A DNA stretch of 64,000 bases. Source: Ignavibacteriales bacterium (lineage in GTDB: Bacteria; Bacteroidota; Ignavibacteria; Ignavibacteriales; Melioribacteraceae). The notes beneath the pieces are model-generated. The model saw only the letters and a program-made list of their open reading frames with translations, was not told the DNA's origin and ran no database searches. Shown here piece by piece: positions 43,602-53,062 of this stretch. A program made the translations under genes and the position numbers. Location of the stretch: contig JACOUS010000010.1 in assembly GCA_016177735.1 (NCBI GenBank), positions 1 to 64,000 of the forward strand, written 5' to 3'. Each line of letters opens with the position of its first letter. The first letter of the stretch is position 1.

Positions 43602-43894
43602 AAGAAGTCCATAATTGATTAAATAAATATATTCAGTTTTTCAGAAAATAGAATAAGTCACATGTTAGGAAATTGTAATTTTTATTGAAGTCACACGACA
43701 GTATAAGATGTTATATCGAAAGTGCTTCGTCTCGTTTCATTTATAGAGAATCTCTTTTACCACAGAGTTCATGGTAAAAATAAGGATGAGAGAGTCGAAT
43801 CAATTTTGTCTGAATTTTTTTAAAAGTTTGAAACGCCAATTCCAAATTGAACCTCAATGGAAAAAAACAATACAAAATTTTTGGGATTAATGAA

Positions 43895-44094
43895 GATTTT
43901 TCTATCTTCAAAGAGTAAAAATTTGCCCCTCTTCAGTTTTGGGTGAGTTTTGTTAACAAATCATTAAATGTGGAACTACAAATTGATTATCTTCAATCAT
44001 CACTCCATATTTGAGCCGCACAAAAAAAATCACTTGTCCATTCGAATAAAAAAACTTCTAACTAAAAAAGCTATTAATCTAAGAGGAGTAGTGT
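43895..44094 (+). promoter_or_regulatory. Leader of the first TonB-dependent receptor, shared with the second
   Basis: GATTTTTCTATCTTCAAAGA then GTAAAAATTTGCCCC (43895-43930) and, next to the start, AAGAGGAGTAGTGT before the ATG. The same elements occur at 47600-47635 and just before 47780, at similar distance to the ATG (200 and 180 bp). This points to a common promoter/leader. The remaining upstream region (43602-43894) has nothing I can identify. Confidence 0.5.
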
Positions 44095-47000
44095 ATGCTA
44101 AAAGTTAAACAGTTGTTTTCTTTTTTCGTTTTTCTTGTAATGATGTTTAGCTCCCAGGTAATTTTTTCTCAAGGTGTTACAACGGCGGCGCTGAATGGTT
44201 TAGTATTGGATCAAAAAGGCGAAGCTCTGCCCGGCGCAAACATTATTGCAGTTCACGTTCCTTCCGGTACAACTTACGGTGCAAGCAGCCGTGTTGACGG
44301 AAGATTCAACATACCCGGTATGAGGGTTGGCGGTCCGTACAAAGTAACCGTTTCTTTTGTTGGTTACGAAAACCAGGTAAAAGAAAATATATTTCTTAAT
44401 CTTGGCGTTGCATCGGATGTACGCTTTACAATGAGCGAAACAAATATTGAAATCGGTGAGATTACAGTTGCGGCACAACGCGATGCAGTTTTCAGTTCCG
44501 ACAGAACCGGCGCCGCTACTTCTGTTAACGTTGAAGCTCTTAAAGCGCTTCCTACAATTTCCAGAAGAATAGGTGATTTTACACGTTTAACTCCGCAAGC
44601 AAGCGGCAACTCTTTTGCCGGTCAGGACACACGTTTTAACAACATTACAGTTGACGGTTCTTACTTCAATAACTCATTTGGTCTTCAAGGGCAGCCGGGC
44701 GATAGAACCGGTGTAGCTCCAATTTCCCTTGATGCTATCGAACAAGTACAAGTTAACATTGCACCGTACGATGTTCGTCAGGGTAACTTTGTTGGTGCCG
44801 GTGTAAACATGGTAACCAAAAGCGGTACTAATGAATTTTCAGGCACAGCTTATTATCAATACCGTAATGAGGATTTAGTCGGTACAAAAGCCGGAGACAA
44901 TACATTCAACCCGGGTACGTTTAAATATAATCAGGTCGGTCTCAATCTTGGCGGACCGATAATTCAAAACAAACTCTTCTTCTTCACAAGTTTTGAAAGT
45001 GATGAATTTGTTGAACCGGGAACAACTTTTAGAGCAAATCTCGGTGGCGAGACAGTCGGCGGCAGCATAACAAGAGTTTTATCTTCTGATTTAACTCAGC
45101 TTAGTAATTTCTTGAAAACGAATTTTGGTTATGAGACCGGTGCCTATCAAGGTTACGATCACGAAACACCGGCAACAAGATTTCTCGCTAAGTTCGATTA
45201 CAACCTCGATGACAACAATAAAATAAGTTTGCGTTACACGCATCTCGATTCCGATACAGATGTGCTTGCTTCAAATTCTTCTTCGTTGGGAGCTGGAAAT
45301 AGAAGAAGCAATAGTACCGGACTCAATTTCCAAAATTCGAACTATAAAATAAAAGAAAATATTCGCTCGTTGATTGGCGAATGGAATACAAGAATCAGTG
45401 ATAACATGTCGAACAACCTTATTATTGGTTACACATATCAGGATGAAAGCCGCGGCTCGCGTGGCTCTATGTTCCCGTTTGTTGATATTTTACAAGGTGG
45501 TTCTACCTACACATCATTCGGCTTCGAACTTTTCACACCGAATAACGAATTGCGCTACAAAACTTTTCAAGTTCAGGATAACTTCACAATTTACGGTGTT
45601 GATCATAACTTGACATTCGGAATAAGCGCTGAAAGATATTCATCAGAAAACATTTTCTTCCCGGGTTCTCAAAGCGTTTATGTTTATAACTCGCTTGAAG
45701 ATTTCTACACGGATGCAAATGATTATCTGTTAAATCCGAGCAGAACAACTTCTCCGGTTACATTAAACAAGTTCCAGGTACGCTGGAGTAATATTCCGGG
45801 ACAGACAAAACCAGTTCAACCTTTGAAAGTTTTCTACACCGGAATTTATGGACAGGATGAATGGCAAGTTACAAAAGATATCAAATTAACTTTGGGCTTA
45901 AGATTGGATATTCCGTTCTTCGATGAAACCGGTTATGCAAATTACAAAGCAGATTCTCTGTCATTCAGAGATGAAGACGGAAGCGCAGTAAAGTATTCAA
46001 CAGCAAAACTTCCCGATGCAAATATTCTTTTCTCTCCAAGACTCGGTTTTAACTGGGATGTATTTGGTGACCGCACAACACAAGTTCGCGGTGGTTCAGG
46101 TATCTTTACCGGTAAACCGGCTTATGTTTGGATTTCCAACCAGATCGGCAACACCGGCGTGTTAACCGGTTTCGAACAAGTTACTAATAAAAATACAAGA
46201 CCGTTTAACCCAAACCCGGATGCTTACAAACCGACTAACGTTACCGGTCAACCGGCTTCAAGTTATGAACTTGCCTTAACTGATCCTGATTTTAAATTTC
46301 CTCAGTTGTGGAGAAACAACATTGCGGTAGATCAAAAACTTCCTTTGGATCTATTTGGAACATTGGAATTTCTTTACAGCAAAGATGTGAACGGAATCTA
46401 TTACATCAATGCAAACCTTCCGGCTGCTCAATCAGCATTTACCGGCGCCGATAATCGTCCGAGATGGACCAGCAATAGATTATACAGTAACGTTTCAAAT
46501 GCTATTGTTATGAAAAATGAAGATGTAGGATATTCATGGAATATTGCAGCATCGTTGGAAAAACCGTTTGCCGACGGATGGTTTGCAAAAGCCGCTTACA
46601 GTTATGGTGTATCTAAAAATACAGTTGATGCCGGTTCGATTGCGTCAGGTTCATGGTTCGGTAATGCTCATTCCGGTGATCCGAATAATCCCGGTGCAGC
46701 TTTCACAGCCTATTCTCCAGGCAGCAGAATCTTTGCAACAGTTTCTTATCGCAAAGAATACTTCGATTTTGGCGCCACCACAATTTCATTGTATTGGGAA
46801 GGATATTCAACCGGCACTGCAAGTTATACATTCAGCGGCGATTTGAACGGTGACGGTGGATCAAGCAACGATCTTATTTATATTTCGAGAGATGCTTCCG
46901 AAATGAATTTCGTTGATAAAAAGGATAGCAAAACGGGAAATGTATTGTTTACTGCGGCACAACAAGCTGAAGCGTGGAATGCTTTCATTGAACAAGACGA

Positions 47001-47382
47001 TTACTTGAAAGAACACAGAGGCGAATATGCTGAACGTAACGGTATTTTACTGCCGATGGTTTTCAGAGCTGACTTAAGTATCGTTCAAGAAGTATTTACT
47101 GATCTTTTTGAAAAACGCAATACGTTACAGTTTAGACTTGATGTTCTAAACGTAGGTAATTTGCTTAATAAGAATTGGGGCGTTGCAGATCGTTTGGTTA
47201 CAACAACTCCGCTTATTACCCCAAATTCTAAGGAAGCAAGTTCCGTTGCTGATGCTCAAGGCAGATCACAATATACATTGCAGGCTATTGGTGGTAAGTT
47301 GATTTCAAAATCACTTCAGCAGTCAACATTTACAGCCGACGTTTACAGAATTCAGCTTAGCGTAAGATACATGTTCAACTAA
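44095..47382 (+). CDS. Oar-like TonB-dependent receptor with carboxypeptidase-regulatory N-terminus
   Basis: A 1095-residue outer-membrane protein. A signal peptide (MLKVKQLFSFFVFLVMMFSS...FSQG) precedes a carboxypeptidase-regulatory-like domain (ALNGLVLDQKGEALPGANII, VSFVGYENQ), a plug-like part (LDAIEQVQVNIAPYDVRQGN, GAGVNMVTKSGTNEFSG) and a long beta-barrel ending with an aromatic strand (YRIQLSVRYMFN). This is the layout of Oar/OmpA-related TonB-dependent receptors in Bacteroidota and Myxococcus. The substrate is unknown. No SusD partner is adjacent, so a glycan-uptake system of the SusCD type is not indicated. A terminator follows. Confidence 0.93.
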   Translation: MLKVKQLFSFFVFLVMMFSSQVIFSQGVTTAALNGLVLDQKGEALPGANIIAVHVPSGTTYGASSRVDGRFNIPGMRVGGPYKVTVSFVGYENQVKENIFLNLGVASDVRFTMSETNIEIGEITVAAQRDAVFSSDRTGAATSVNVEALKALPTISRRIGDFTRLTPQASGNSFAGQDTRFNNITVDGSYFNNSFGLQGQPGDRTGVAPISLDAIEQVQVNIAPYDVRQGNFVGAGVNMVTKSGTNEFSGTAYYQYRNEDLVGTKAGDNTFNPGTFKYNQVGLNLGGPIIQNKLFFFTSFESDEFVEPGTTFRANLGGETVGGSITRVLSSDLTQLSNFLKTNFGYETGAYQGYDHETPATRFLAKFDYNLDDNNKISLRYTHLDSDTDVLASNSSSLGAGNRRSNSTGLNFQNSNYKIKENIRSLIGEWNTRISDNMSNNLIIGYTYQDESRGSRGSMFPFVDILQGGSTYTSFGFELFTPNNELRYKTFQVQDNFTIYGVDHNLTFGISAERYSSENIFFPGSQSVYVYNSLEDFYTDANDYLLNPSRTTSPVTLNKFQVRWSNIPGQTKPVQPLKVFYTGIYGQDEWQVTKDIKLTLGLRLDIPFFDETGYANYKADSLSFRDEDGSAVKYSTAKLPDANILFSPRLGFNWDVFGDRTTQVRGGSGIFTGKPAYVWISNQIGNTGVLTGFEQVTNKNTRPFNPNPDAYKPTNVTGQPASSYELALTDPDFKFPQLWRNNIAVDQKLPLDLFGTLEFLYSKDVNGIYYINANLPAAQSAFTGADNRPRWTSNRLYSNVSNAIVMKNEDVGYSWNIAASLEKPFADGWFAKAAYSYGVSKNTVDAGSIASGSWFGNAHSGDPNNPGAAFTAYSPGSRIFATVSYRKEYFDFGATTISLYWEGYSTGTASYTFSGDLNGDGGSSNDLIYISRDASEMNFVDKKDSKTGNVLFTAAQQAEAWNAFIEQDDYLKEHRGEYAERNGILLPMVFRADLSIVQEVFTDLFEKRNTLQFRLDVLNVGNLLNKNWGVADRLVTTTPLITPNSKEASSVADAQGRSQYTLQAIGGKLISKSLQQSTFTADVYRIQLSVRYMFN

Positions 47383-47403
47383 GATAGTATTTGTTGATTT
47401 TAT

Positions 47404-47434
47404 AAAGGCTGCCTTCAAAGGGCAGCCTTTTTTG
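47404..47434 (+). terminator. Intrinsic terminator after first receptor
   Basis: AAAGGCTGCC (47404-47413), 7-nt loop, GGCAGCCTTT (47421-47430), then TTTGTTTT: a strong hairpin with a T-tract. The rest of the 397-bp gap holds an ACGAAGC/GCTTCGT hairpin near 47517-47534 and the duplicated leader. Confidence 0.9.
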
Positions 47435-47599
47435 TTTTAAATTGTAAATTGAAACTTGCCCGGCATTTGTTAGATGGGCGAAACTCCGACAAAAAAAATA
47501 GAACAAGCTTTTTGAACGAAGCCGCCGCTTCGTCCTACAAAAAAATGTTTGAAATAATTTAACAGATAAAAAGCATAGAAAACCTTTTGAGATTTACGG

Positions 47600-47779
47600 G
47601 ATTTTTCTATCTTAAAAGTGTAAAAATTCTTCCCCATTAATTTTTACGATAAAGTTCGAGCAAATAATTTGATATGAATTTTACTCGCTTCATAATAAAA
47701 CCGCTCACAAAAGATTCCCGCATCCAACCAAATAGAAAAAGTCTAACTAATAAATTCATTAATCTAAGTGGAGTAGTGT
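47600..47779 (+). promoter_or_regulatory. Leader of the second TonB-dependent receptor
   Basis: GATTTTTCTATCTTAAAAGT and GTAAAAATTCTTCCCC (47600-47635) mirror the leader of the first receptor, as do GTCTAACTAATAAATTCATT and AATCTAAGTGGAGTAGTGT before the ATG. The conserved blocks are separated by unrelated sequence, which argues for selection on the blocks. Confidence 0.5.
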
Positions 47780-50700
47780 ATGCTAAAAGTTAAACAGTTG
47801 TTTTCTTTGGTTATGTTACTTGTGGTAATGTTTAGCTATCAGTCAATTATTGCACAAGGCGTAACAACAGCGGCTTTGAACGGCAAAATTACTGATCAGA
47901 AGGGAGAAGAATTACCCGGCGCCAATATTATTGCAGTACATCAACCAACCGGAACTCAATATGGAACCACTTCGCGTGAAGACGGAAGATATAATCTTCT
48001 CGGTCTTGCTGTAGGTGGTCCGTACAAAGTTACAGTCTCTTTTGTGGGATATACTTCGCAAGTTGAAGAAGGATTCTCACTTGCATTGGGTCAAAATCTA
48101 AAAATTGATTTTGTTCTGCCCGAACAAGCATATGAACTATCCGGTGTTACAGTTACTGCTGAAAGAAATGCAGTACTTTCTGCCGCACGAACCGGCGCTG
48201 CTCAAAACGTTTCTGCAAAACAAATTCAAGAAGTTCCTACTATCAGCAGAAATTTTCAGAGCTTTGCAAAACTAAATCCTCTCTTCTCCGGCAGCGATCT
48301 TTCTGCAGCCGGGCGTTCATCAAGATTCAACAACATTCAGATCGATGGTACGCAGTACAATGATTTATTTGGTCTTGGTTCTACCGGTGCACCCGGCGGA
48401 CAAACCGGTACAGCGCCGATAAGCTTGGATGCAATCAGTGAATTTCAAGTTCTGGTTGCACCATACGATGTACGTTTAAGCGGATTTACCGGAGGCGGCA
48501 TTAATGCAATTACAAGAAGCGGAAGCAACAACTTCAAAGGCTCTGCTTATTTCTACGGAAGAAACGAAAGCTTTGTTGGAAAGTACGGCAATGTAGATCA
48601 AGGACAGGCAAGAGCCGGTTCACCGGATGTTGAAAGAAAAGCTTATCCGGATTTTAAAGAATATCAATACGGTTTTCGTTTCGGCGGTCCTATAATGAAA
48701 GATAAATTTTTCTTCTTTGTAAGCGGAGAATTAACCGTTGATGATAATCCATCGAGTAATGCTTCAATAACTCAAGGCGATCCGGCTGTTATTTCCGGTT
48801 ACAAAGGTAAAGCCGATCAAGTCAAATCAATTTTGGCAAACCAATACGGATATAACGCCGGAAGTTATGATCAATTTGTGAGAGAGAGACCTTCGGATAA
48901 ATTGATAATAAAACTCGATTACAACTTAAGCGATGATCATAAATTAACATTGCGTCATAATTTTGTTGATGCATATCAGGATATTCTCGGAAATAGAAGC
49001 GCTACCAATACATTATCATTTGATACTTACAATTACAGAATTAAAAGCCAAACCAACTCGACCGTACTTCAATTAACGAGTACACTCAGCAACACAATGT
49101 CGAACGAATTCATTGCCGGTTATACAAGAATTCGAGATAGACGCGCCGGCACCGGTGCAGACGCGCCCGAAGTTTTGGTAACCGACGGCGGTTTCAGAAT
49201 GTCTTTTGGTCCCGATCAATTCTCTTCTGCAAACGAACTTGATCAGGATATTTTTGAAGTTACTGATAACTTCTCATTCTTTGCCGGAGATCATGTATTT
49301 ACAGTCGGTACACACAACGAATTTTTCTCGTTCAGAAATTTATTCTTACGTGCATTTTTCGGTTATTATGAATTCAGCAGTATCGCAAATCTTCAAGCAG
49401 GCAAACCGAGTTTCTTTTTGAGAAGATTTTCAATTTTGTCCGATGGATCAATTCCAACTGTTGCAAACGATCCGCTTCCGGCAGCAAAGTTTGATGTAAT
49501 GCAATTCGGCTTTTATGTTCAGGATGAATGGAGCGTTTCACCACAATTGAAATTAACAATCGGTGCAAGAATTGATATTCCTACATTCCCGGATTCACCA
49601 ACACAAAACGATTCCGTTTCAAAATACTTTAGCGGATACAGCACCACCGATGTACCAAACGGTAATTTATTGTTCTCGCCAAGATTCGGTTTCAACTATG
49701 ATATCAGCGGAGACAGAACAACACAATTGCGCGGTGGTCTCGGTGTTTTCACCGGACGTATTCCGTATGTGTGGATGTCCAACAATTACGGCAACACCGG
49801 TGTTCTGTATGCAGAAGTTCGCAACGCTACCGGAAAATCGCCGTTGTTTACTACGAATCCTTATGCAATTCCGGGACCGGGAGATGCCGGCACCGGTTCA
49901 ACAAGAAAGCAAGCAGAAATTAATTTGGTTAATCCCGATTTAAAACTTCCACAAGTGTTAAGATTCAATATTGCGGTTGATGAGCAGCTGCCGTGGAATT
50001 TAATCGGTACTGTTGAATTCCAATATTCAAAAACATTGAACGATATGCTTTACCGTAAAATTAATATTGGAAATCCGATCGGTAAAATTCCGGTTATCGG
50101 TTCCGGGCAAGACGGCAGAACAGTTTGGGGAGGAACTGTATCAAAGAACGGAAACTTCTTTGATGTTCTCGAACTTTATAATACTGCCGGCGGCTATCAA
50201 TACAATATTGCTTTTCAAGTTCAGAGAAATATGTTGAGAGGTTTATCAATTAACACCGGTTATGTTTTCGGGCAGGCAAAAGACAAAAACAGTGTTAACT
50301 CATCTCAAGCAATTTCTCAAATGAGATTCAACCCGGTTCAGCAAGATGCGAACAATCCGGCATTAACTTCATCGCAGTATGAAATTGAACATCGTGTATT
50401 TGCTGCTCTTTCGTATGTGTATGATTTTTTTGAAAATGCACCGACAACAATATCATTGTATTACAACGGTCAAAGCGGTTCGCCATTCTCATTTATTGTT
50501 GGCGGCGATCTTAACAACGATGGTTTTACCGATAACGATTTATTTTACATTCCAAGAAATAAATCCGAAATTCTTCTCGGTACAATCAGCAGCGGTCAAT
50601 ATGTAGCGGCTTCCGAACAACAGTATAACGATTTGTTTGCCTTCATCAACAACAACAATTACTTGAGTGAAAACAAAGGTAAAATTTCCGAAAGAAACGG

Positions 50701-51013
50701 TGCACGTAATCCATGGAGAAATATTCTTGATTTAAGAATTCAACAAGATATTCCAGATATTTGGGGACTTGGCAGACTTCAAGTATCGCTTGATATTCTT
50801 AACGTGCTCAATCTTATTAATTCGGAATGGGGATGGGACGAGAGTGTTTTCAGCACATACAGAATTGCTTCTTTACAAGGAAGAATTACACATAACGGAA
50901 AAGCAAACACTCCGGTTTATAGTTTTTCAAAACCGGCACGTAATGTTCCGTGGTCAATTACCGACACAACTTCGCGTTGGGCAATGCAATTCGGCATCCG
51001 TTATACTTTGTAA
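47780..51013 (+). CDS. Oar-like TonB-dependent receptor, paralogue
   Basis: A 1077-residue paralogue of the preceding receptor: first residues MLKVKQLFSLVMLLVVMFSY match, then the carboxypeptidase-regulatory domain (ALNGKITDQKGEELPGANII, VSFVGYTSQ), plug motifs (LDAISEFQVLVAPYDVRLSG, GGGINAITRSGSNNFKG) and a barrel ending MQFGIRYTL. Central barrel sequences have diverged much more than the ends, implying different ligands or surface loops. The shared leader suggests a common regulator, or an alternative pair. A strong terminator follows. Confidence 0.93.
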   Translation: MLKVKQLFSLVMLLVVMFSYQSIIAQGVTTAALNGKITDQKGEELPGANIIAVHQPTGTQYGTTSREDGRYNLLGLAVGGPYKVTVSFVGYTSQVEEGFSLALGQNLKIDFVLPEQAYELSGVTVTAERNAVLSAARTGAAQNVSAKQIQEVPTISRNFQSFAKLNPLFSGSDLSAAGRSSRFNNIQIDGTQYNDLFGLGSTGAPGGQTGTAPISLDAISEFQVLVAPYDVRLSGFTGGGINAITRSGSNNFKGSAYFYGRNESFVGKYGNVDQGQARAGSPDVERKAYPDFKEYQYGFRFGGPIMKDKFFFFVSGELTVDDNPSSNASITQGDPAVISGYKGKADQVKSILANQYGYNAGSYDQFVRERPSDKLIIKLDYNLSDDHKLTLRHNFVDAYQDILGNRSATNTLSFDTYNYRIKSQTNSTVLQLTSTLSNTMSNEFIAGYTRIRDRRAGTGADAPEVLVTDGGFRMSFGPDQFSSANELDQDIFEVTDNFSFFAGDHVFTVGTHNEFFSFRNLFLRAFFGYYEFSSIANLQAGKPSFFLRRFSILSDGSIPTVANDPLPAAKFDVMQFGFYVQDEWSVSPQLKLTIGARIDIPTFPDSPTQNDSVSKYFSGYSTTDVPNGNLLFSPRFGFNYDISGDRTTQLRGGLGVFTGRIPYVWMSNNYGNTGVLYAEVRNATGKSPLFTTNPYAIPGPGDAGTGSTRKQAEINLVNPDLKLPQVLRFNIAVDEQLPWNLIGTVEFQYSKTLNDMLYRKINIGNPIGKIPVIGSGQDGRTVWGGTVSKNGNFFDVLELYNTAGGYQYNIAFQVQRNMLRGLSINTGYVFGQAKDKNSVNSSQAISQMRFNPVQQDANNPALTSSQYEIEHRVFAALSYVYDFFENAPTTISLYYNGQSGSPFSFIVGGDLNNDGFTDNDLFYIPRNKSEILLGTISSGQYVAASEQQYNDLFAFINNNNYLSENKGKISERNGARNPWRNILDLRIQQDIPDIWGLGRLQVSLDILNVLNLINSEWGWDESVFSTYRIASLQGRITHNGKANTPVYSFSKPARNVPWSITDTTSRWAMQFGIRYTL

Positions 51014-51035
51014 TTTTTTGTTAATGCATTGCAAA

Positions 51036-51071
51036 CAAAAAACCCCCGGCGTTCTTGCCGGGGGGTTTTTG
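51036..51071 (+). terminator. Intrinsic terminator after second receptor
   Basis: AAAACCCCCGGC, loop GTTCTT, GCCGGGGGGTTTTT. It is very stable and has a T-tract. Confidence 0.92.
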
Positions 51072-51075
51072 TTTA

Positions 51076-51109
51076 AATGATTCCATCTTTTTAAAAAGAT
51101 GGAATCATT
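51076..51109. terminator. 34-bp perfect palindrome between convergent genes
   Basis: AATGATTCCATCTTTTT followed by its exact reverse complement. It stands 4 bp from the yajQ stop on the minus strand and just after the receptor terminator. The symmetric T/A tracts make it suitable as a bidirectional terminator for yajQ and the receptor. Confidence 0.75.
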
Positions 51110-51113
51110 GCTG

Positions 51114-51611
51114 CTATTTATAGTTTGTAAACTGAACGGGAAAATCCAAATCGGTTTCTTTGACAAGTTTAATTACAGCTTGCAAGTCGTCAATCTTCGC
51201 AGCTGTTACTCTCACTTGTTCGTCTTGAATTTGCGCGTTCACTTTTAGTTTGCTCTCTTTAATAATTTTTGTTATCAGCTTTGCATTCTCTTTTGAAATA
51301 CCCGACTGCAAATCAATAACTTGTTTAATTCTTCCGTTAGCCGCCGGCTCGGGCTCTTTTATTTTCATTGCCTTTATCGAAATGCCGCGCTTGATAAACT
51401 TGGATTGTAAAATATCTACACTTTGTTTACGTGAGTAATCGTCTTTGGTATTCATTACAATCTGTTTTTCTTTTTTATTCAGAATTAATTCTGTTGCAGA
51501 ATCTTTTAAATCGTATCTCTGCTGAAGTTCTTTCTTAGTCTGGTTTAATGCATTATCAATTTCTTGAAAGTCAACTTCCGATACAATATCAAATGAATGA
51601 TTAGATGCCAT
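51114..51611 (-). CDS. yajQ: YajQ-family nucleotide-binding protein
   Basis: A 165-residue protein matching YajQ along its length: SFDIVSEVDFQEIDNALNQT, DLKDSATELILNKKEKQIVM, ISIKAMKIKEPEPA, QVIDLQSGISKENAKLITKI, LKVNAQIQDEQVRVTAAKID, DLQAVIKLVKE and LDFPVQFTNYK at the end. YajQ members bind cyclic di-GMP or other nucleotides and act as regulators or chaperones in some bacteria. It is transcribed toward the TonB receptor and appears to be monocistronic. Confidence 0.93.
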   Translation of the reverse strand: MASNHSFDIVSEVDFQEIDNALNQTKKELQQRYDLKDSATELILNKKEKQIVMNTKDDYSRKQSVDILQSKFIKRGISIKAMKIKEPEPAANGRIKQVIDLQSGISKENAKLITKIIKESKLKVNAQIQDEQVRVTAAKIDDLQAVIKLVKETDLDFPVQFTNYK

Positions 51612-51783
51612 TTTCTATTTCCTGCTCTCGTTTTTTAATTTGAAATCCGGTTGCAAATTTAAATATAATTAGTACAAAATTCTTTGAATATTACATCTAA
51701 AAGATTATATTAACTGCCGAGTTGAGGGTCAGCCCGTAAATCTTCCTTCTGAAAAAAAATCCTAACGCTAATTCTAATTTTCT

Positions 51784-53049
51784 ATGTCGAAAAAAAAACT
51801 GCTGAGAAATTCTATTGCCGGTTTTCTTAACAAAAAAAATATAAGATTAATAGTCTTTATAATAATGACAACATCAAGCGCGGCACAAGTAGAATACGGC
51901 AAGTTATCTGATGCACTCATTTCCGAGGGCTTTGAAAATGTATCCGTTAAAACTAATGAGAAAACTTTACACATTGCTTATGAAGACCGACTCTACCGCT
52001 CCGATGTTGACGGACTTTTAGCCATCATTAACAAAACAATACCAACAATTAATTTAGATTATATCGAGAAAATAAATTTTGTTGTTTTGAAAAGCGGAAT
52101 CCCAATCATTCAAGTAATCTCGTCGAAAAATATTTTGGAAGATTTCATCAACAAAAAAATTGATCGAGCAGAGTTAGTAGAAAAATTACAAATCGATTTT
52201 GATGATATCACAGAAGAAAATCTTTCAACTGCCGAACGGCTGAACAGTTCATATTTCAAATTCGATTTTGTTTTGAAGCCGACAATTAAGTTCGAGTTCG
52301 GTCCATATTCCGATCCGGTACTTTATCAAATTAACTTCGCACCTCATGTTGATCTTACTTTGTGGAAAGGGATGAACATCAGATACGAATTGACTATCCC
52401 GGTTCATAATGATTTTCTGCCGCGCGAAGATTCAATACGAACTTCGTTAATTTCGCTGAATCAAACATTCCGTTTCTCGAATTCATTCTTTGTTGCTGCA
52501 AGCGCCGGCTTGTTTACGCAGAACAGATACGGCTTCGATTTCGAAACACGCAATTATTTTTTGAACGGAAATTTTTCGATTGGAACAAATATCGGTTACA
52601 CCGGTTTTGCATCGTTCGTTGAAACGAAATTGTACTATTCCGATCCCTATCTTTGGAACGGAGCGGTAAGTGCCGATTACCGTTTCTCCGAACTCGATTT
52701 AACAGTTGGATTGATGGCTGGTAAATTTTTGCAAGGTGATAATACAATCCGCATCGATGTTACAAGAGATTTTGGAGAAACAACAATCGGATTTTTTGCT
52801 CTCCACTCTACGGATGGAATTACAAACGGCGGAGTGAATATTTCAATCCCTCTTCTTCCTTCAAAACACATGCAGCCGGGGATAGCTCGAATCAGAATTG
52901 CAGAAAATTTCCCGTTTACTTATCTGGTAAAAACCAACACTCCCGATTTAATTGGATTAAGATTCAATACCGGTTTTCGAATTACGGATTTACTCAACAA
53001 GCTGAACCCGATCTACCTAAAAAATTATATAAGAAACAGATCGAACTAA
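51784..53049 (+). CDS. YjbH-like outer-membrane protein
   Basis: A 421-residue exported protein. After an N-terminal hydrophobic segment (RLIVFIIMTTSSAAQ), a soluble part of about 120 residues (YGKLSDALISEGFENVSVKT) precedes a beta-rich region. That region contains the motif DVTRDFGETTIGFFALHSTD GITNGGVNISIPL, which resembles the exopolysaccharide-linked outer-membrane protein YjbH (split here for length). The end, IRIAENFPFTYLVKTNTPDL, is barrel-like. YjbH relatives take part in exopolysaccharide export. No polysaccharide synthase is nearby, so the role is unassigned. It precedes a lipoprotein gene by 13 bp. Confidence 0.6.
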   Translation: MSKKKLLRNSIAGFLNKKNIRLIVFIIMTTSSAAQVEYGKLSDALISEGFENVSVKTNEKTLHIAYEDRLYRSDVDGLLAIINKTIPTINLDYIEKINFVVLKSGIPIIQVISSKNILEDFINKKIDRAELVEKLQIDFDDITEENLSTAERLNSSYFKFDFVLKPTIKFEFGPYSDPVLYQINFAPHVDLTLWKGMNIRYELTIPVHNDFLPREDSIRTSLISLNQTFRFSNSFFVAASAGLFTQNRYGFDFETRNYFLNGNFSIGTNIGYTGFASFVETKLYYSDPYLWNGAVSADYRFSELDLTVGLMAGKFLQGDNTIRIDVTRDFGETTIGFFALHSTDGITNGGVNISIPLLPSKHMQPGIARIRIAENFPFTYLVKTNTPDLIGLRFNTGFRITDLLNKLNPIYLKNYIRNRSN

Positions 53050-53062
53050 ACAGAGGTGAACA

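Noticed and set aside
47517-47534. ACGAAGCCGCCGCTTCGT hairpin in the gap between the two receptor genes
   Set aside because: It is short and without a T-tract, and the true terminator at 47404-47434 already ends the gene; too weak to list as a separate regulatory element.
44095-51013. SusCD-type glycan uptake locus
   Set aside because: Although both are TonB-dependent receptors with a carboxypeptidase-regulatory domain, there is no SusD-like lipoprotein or glycoside hydrolase nearby, and the sequences are closer to Oar-like receptors.
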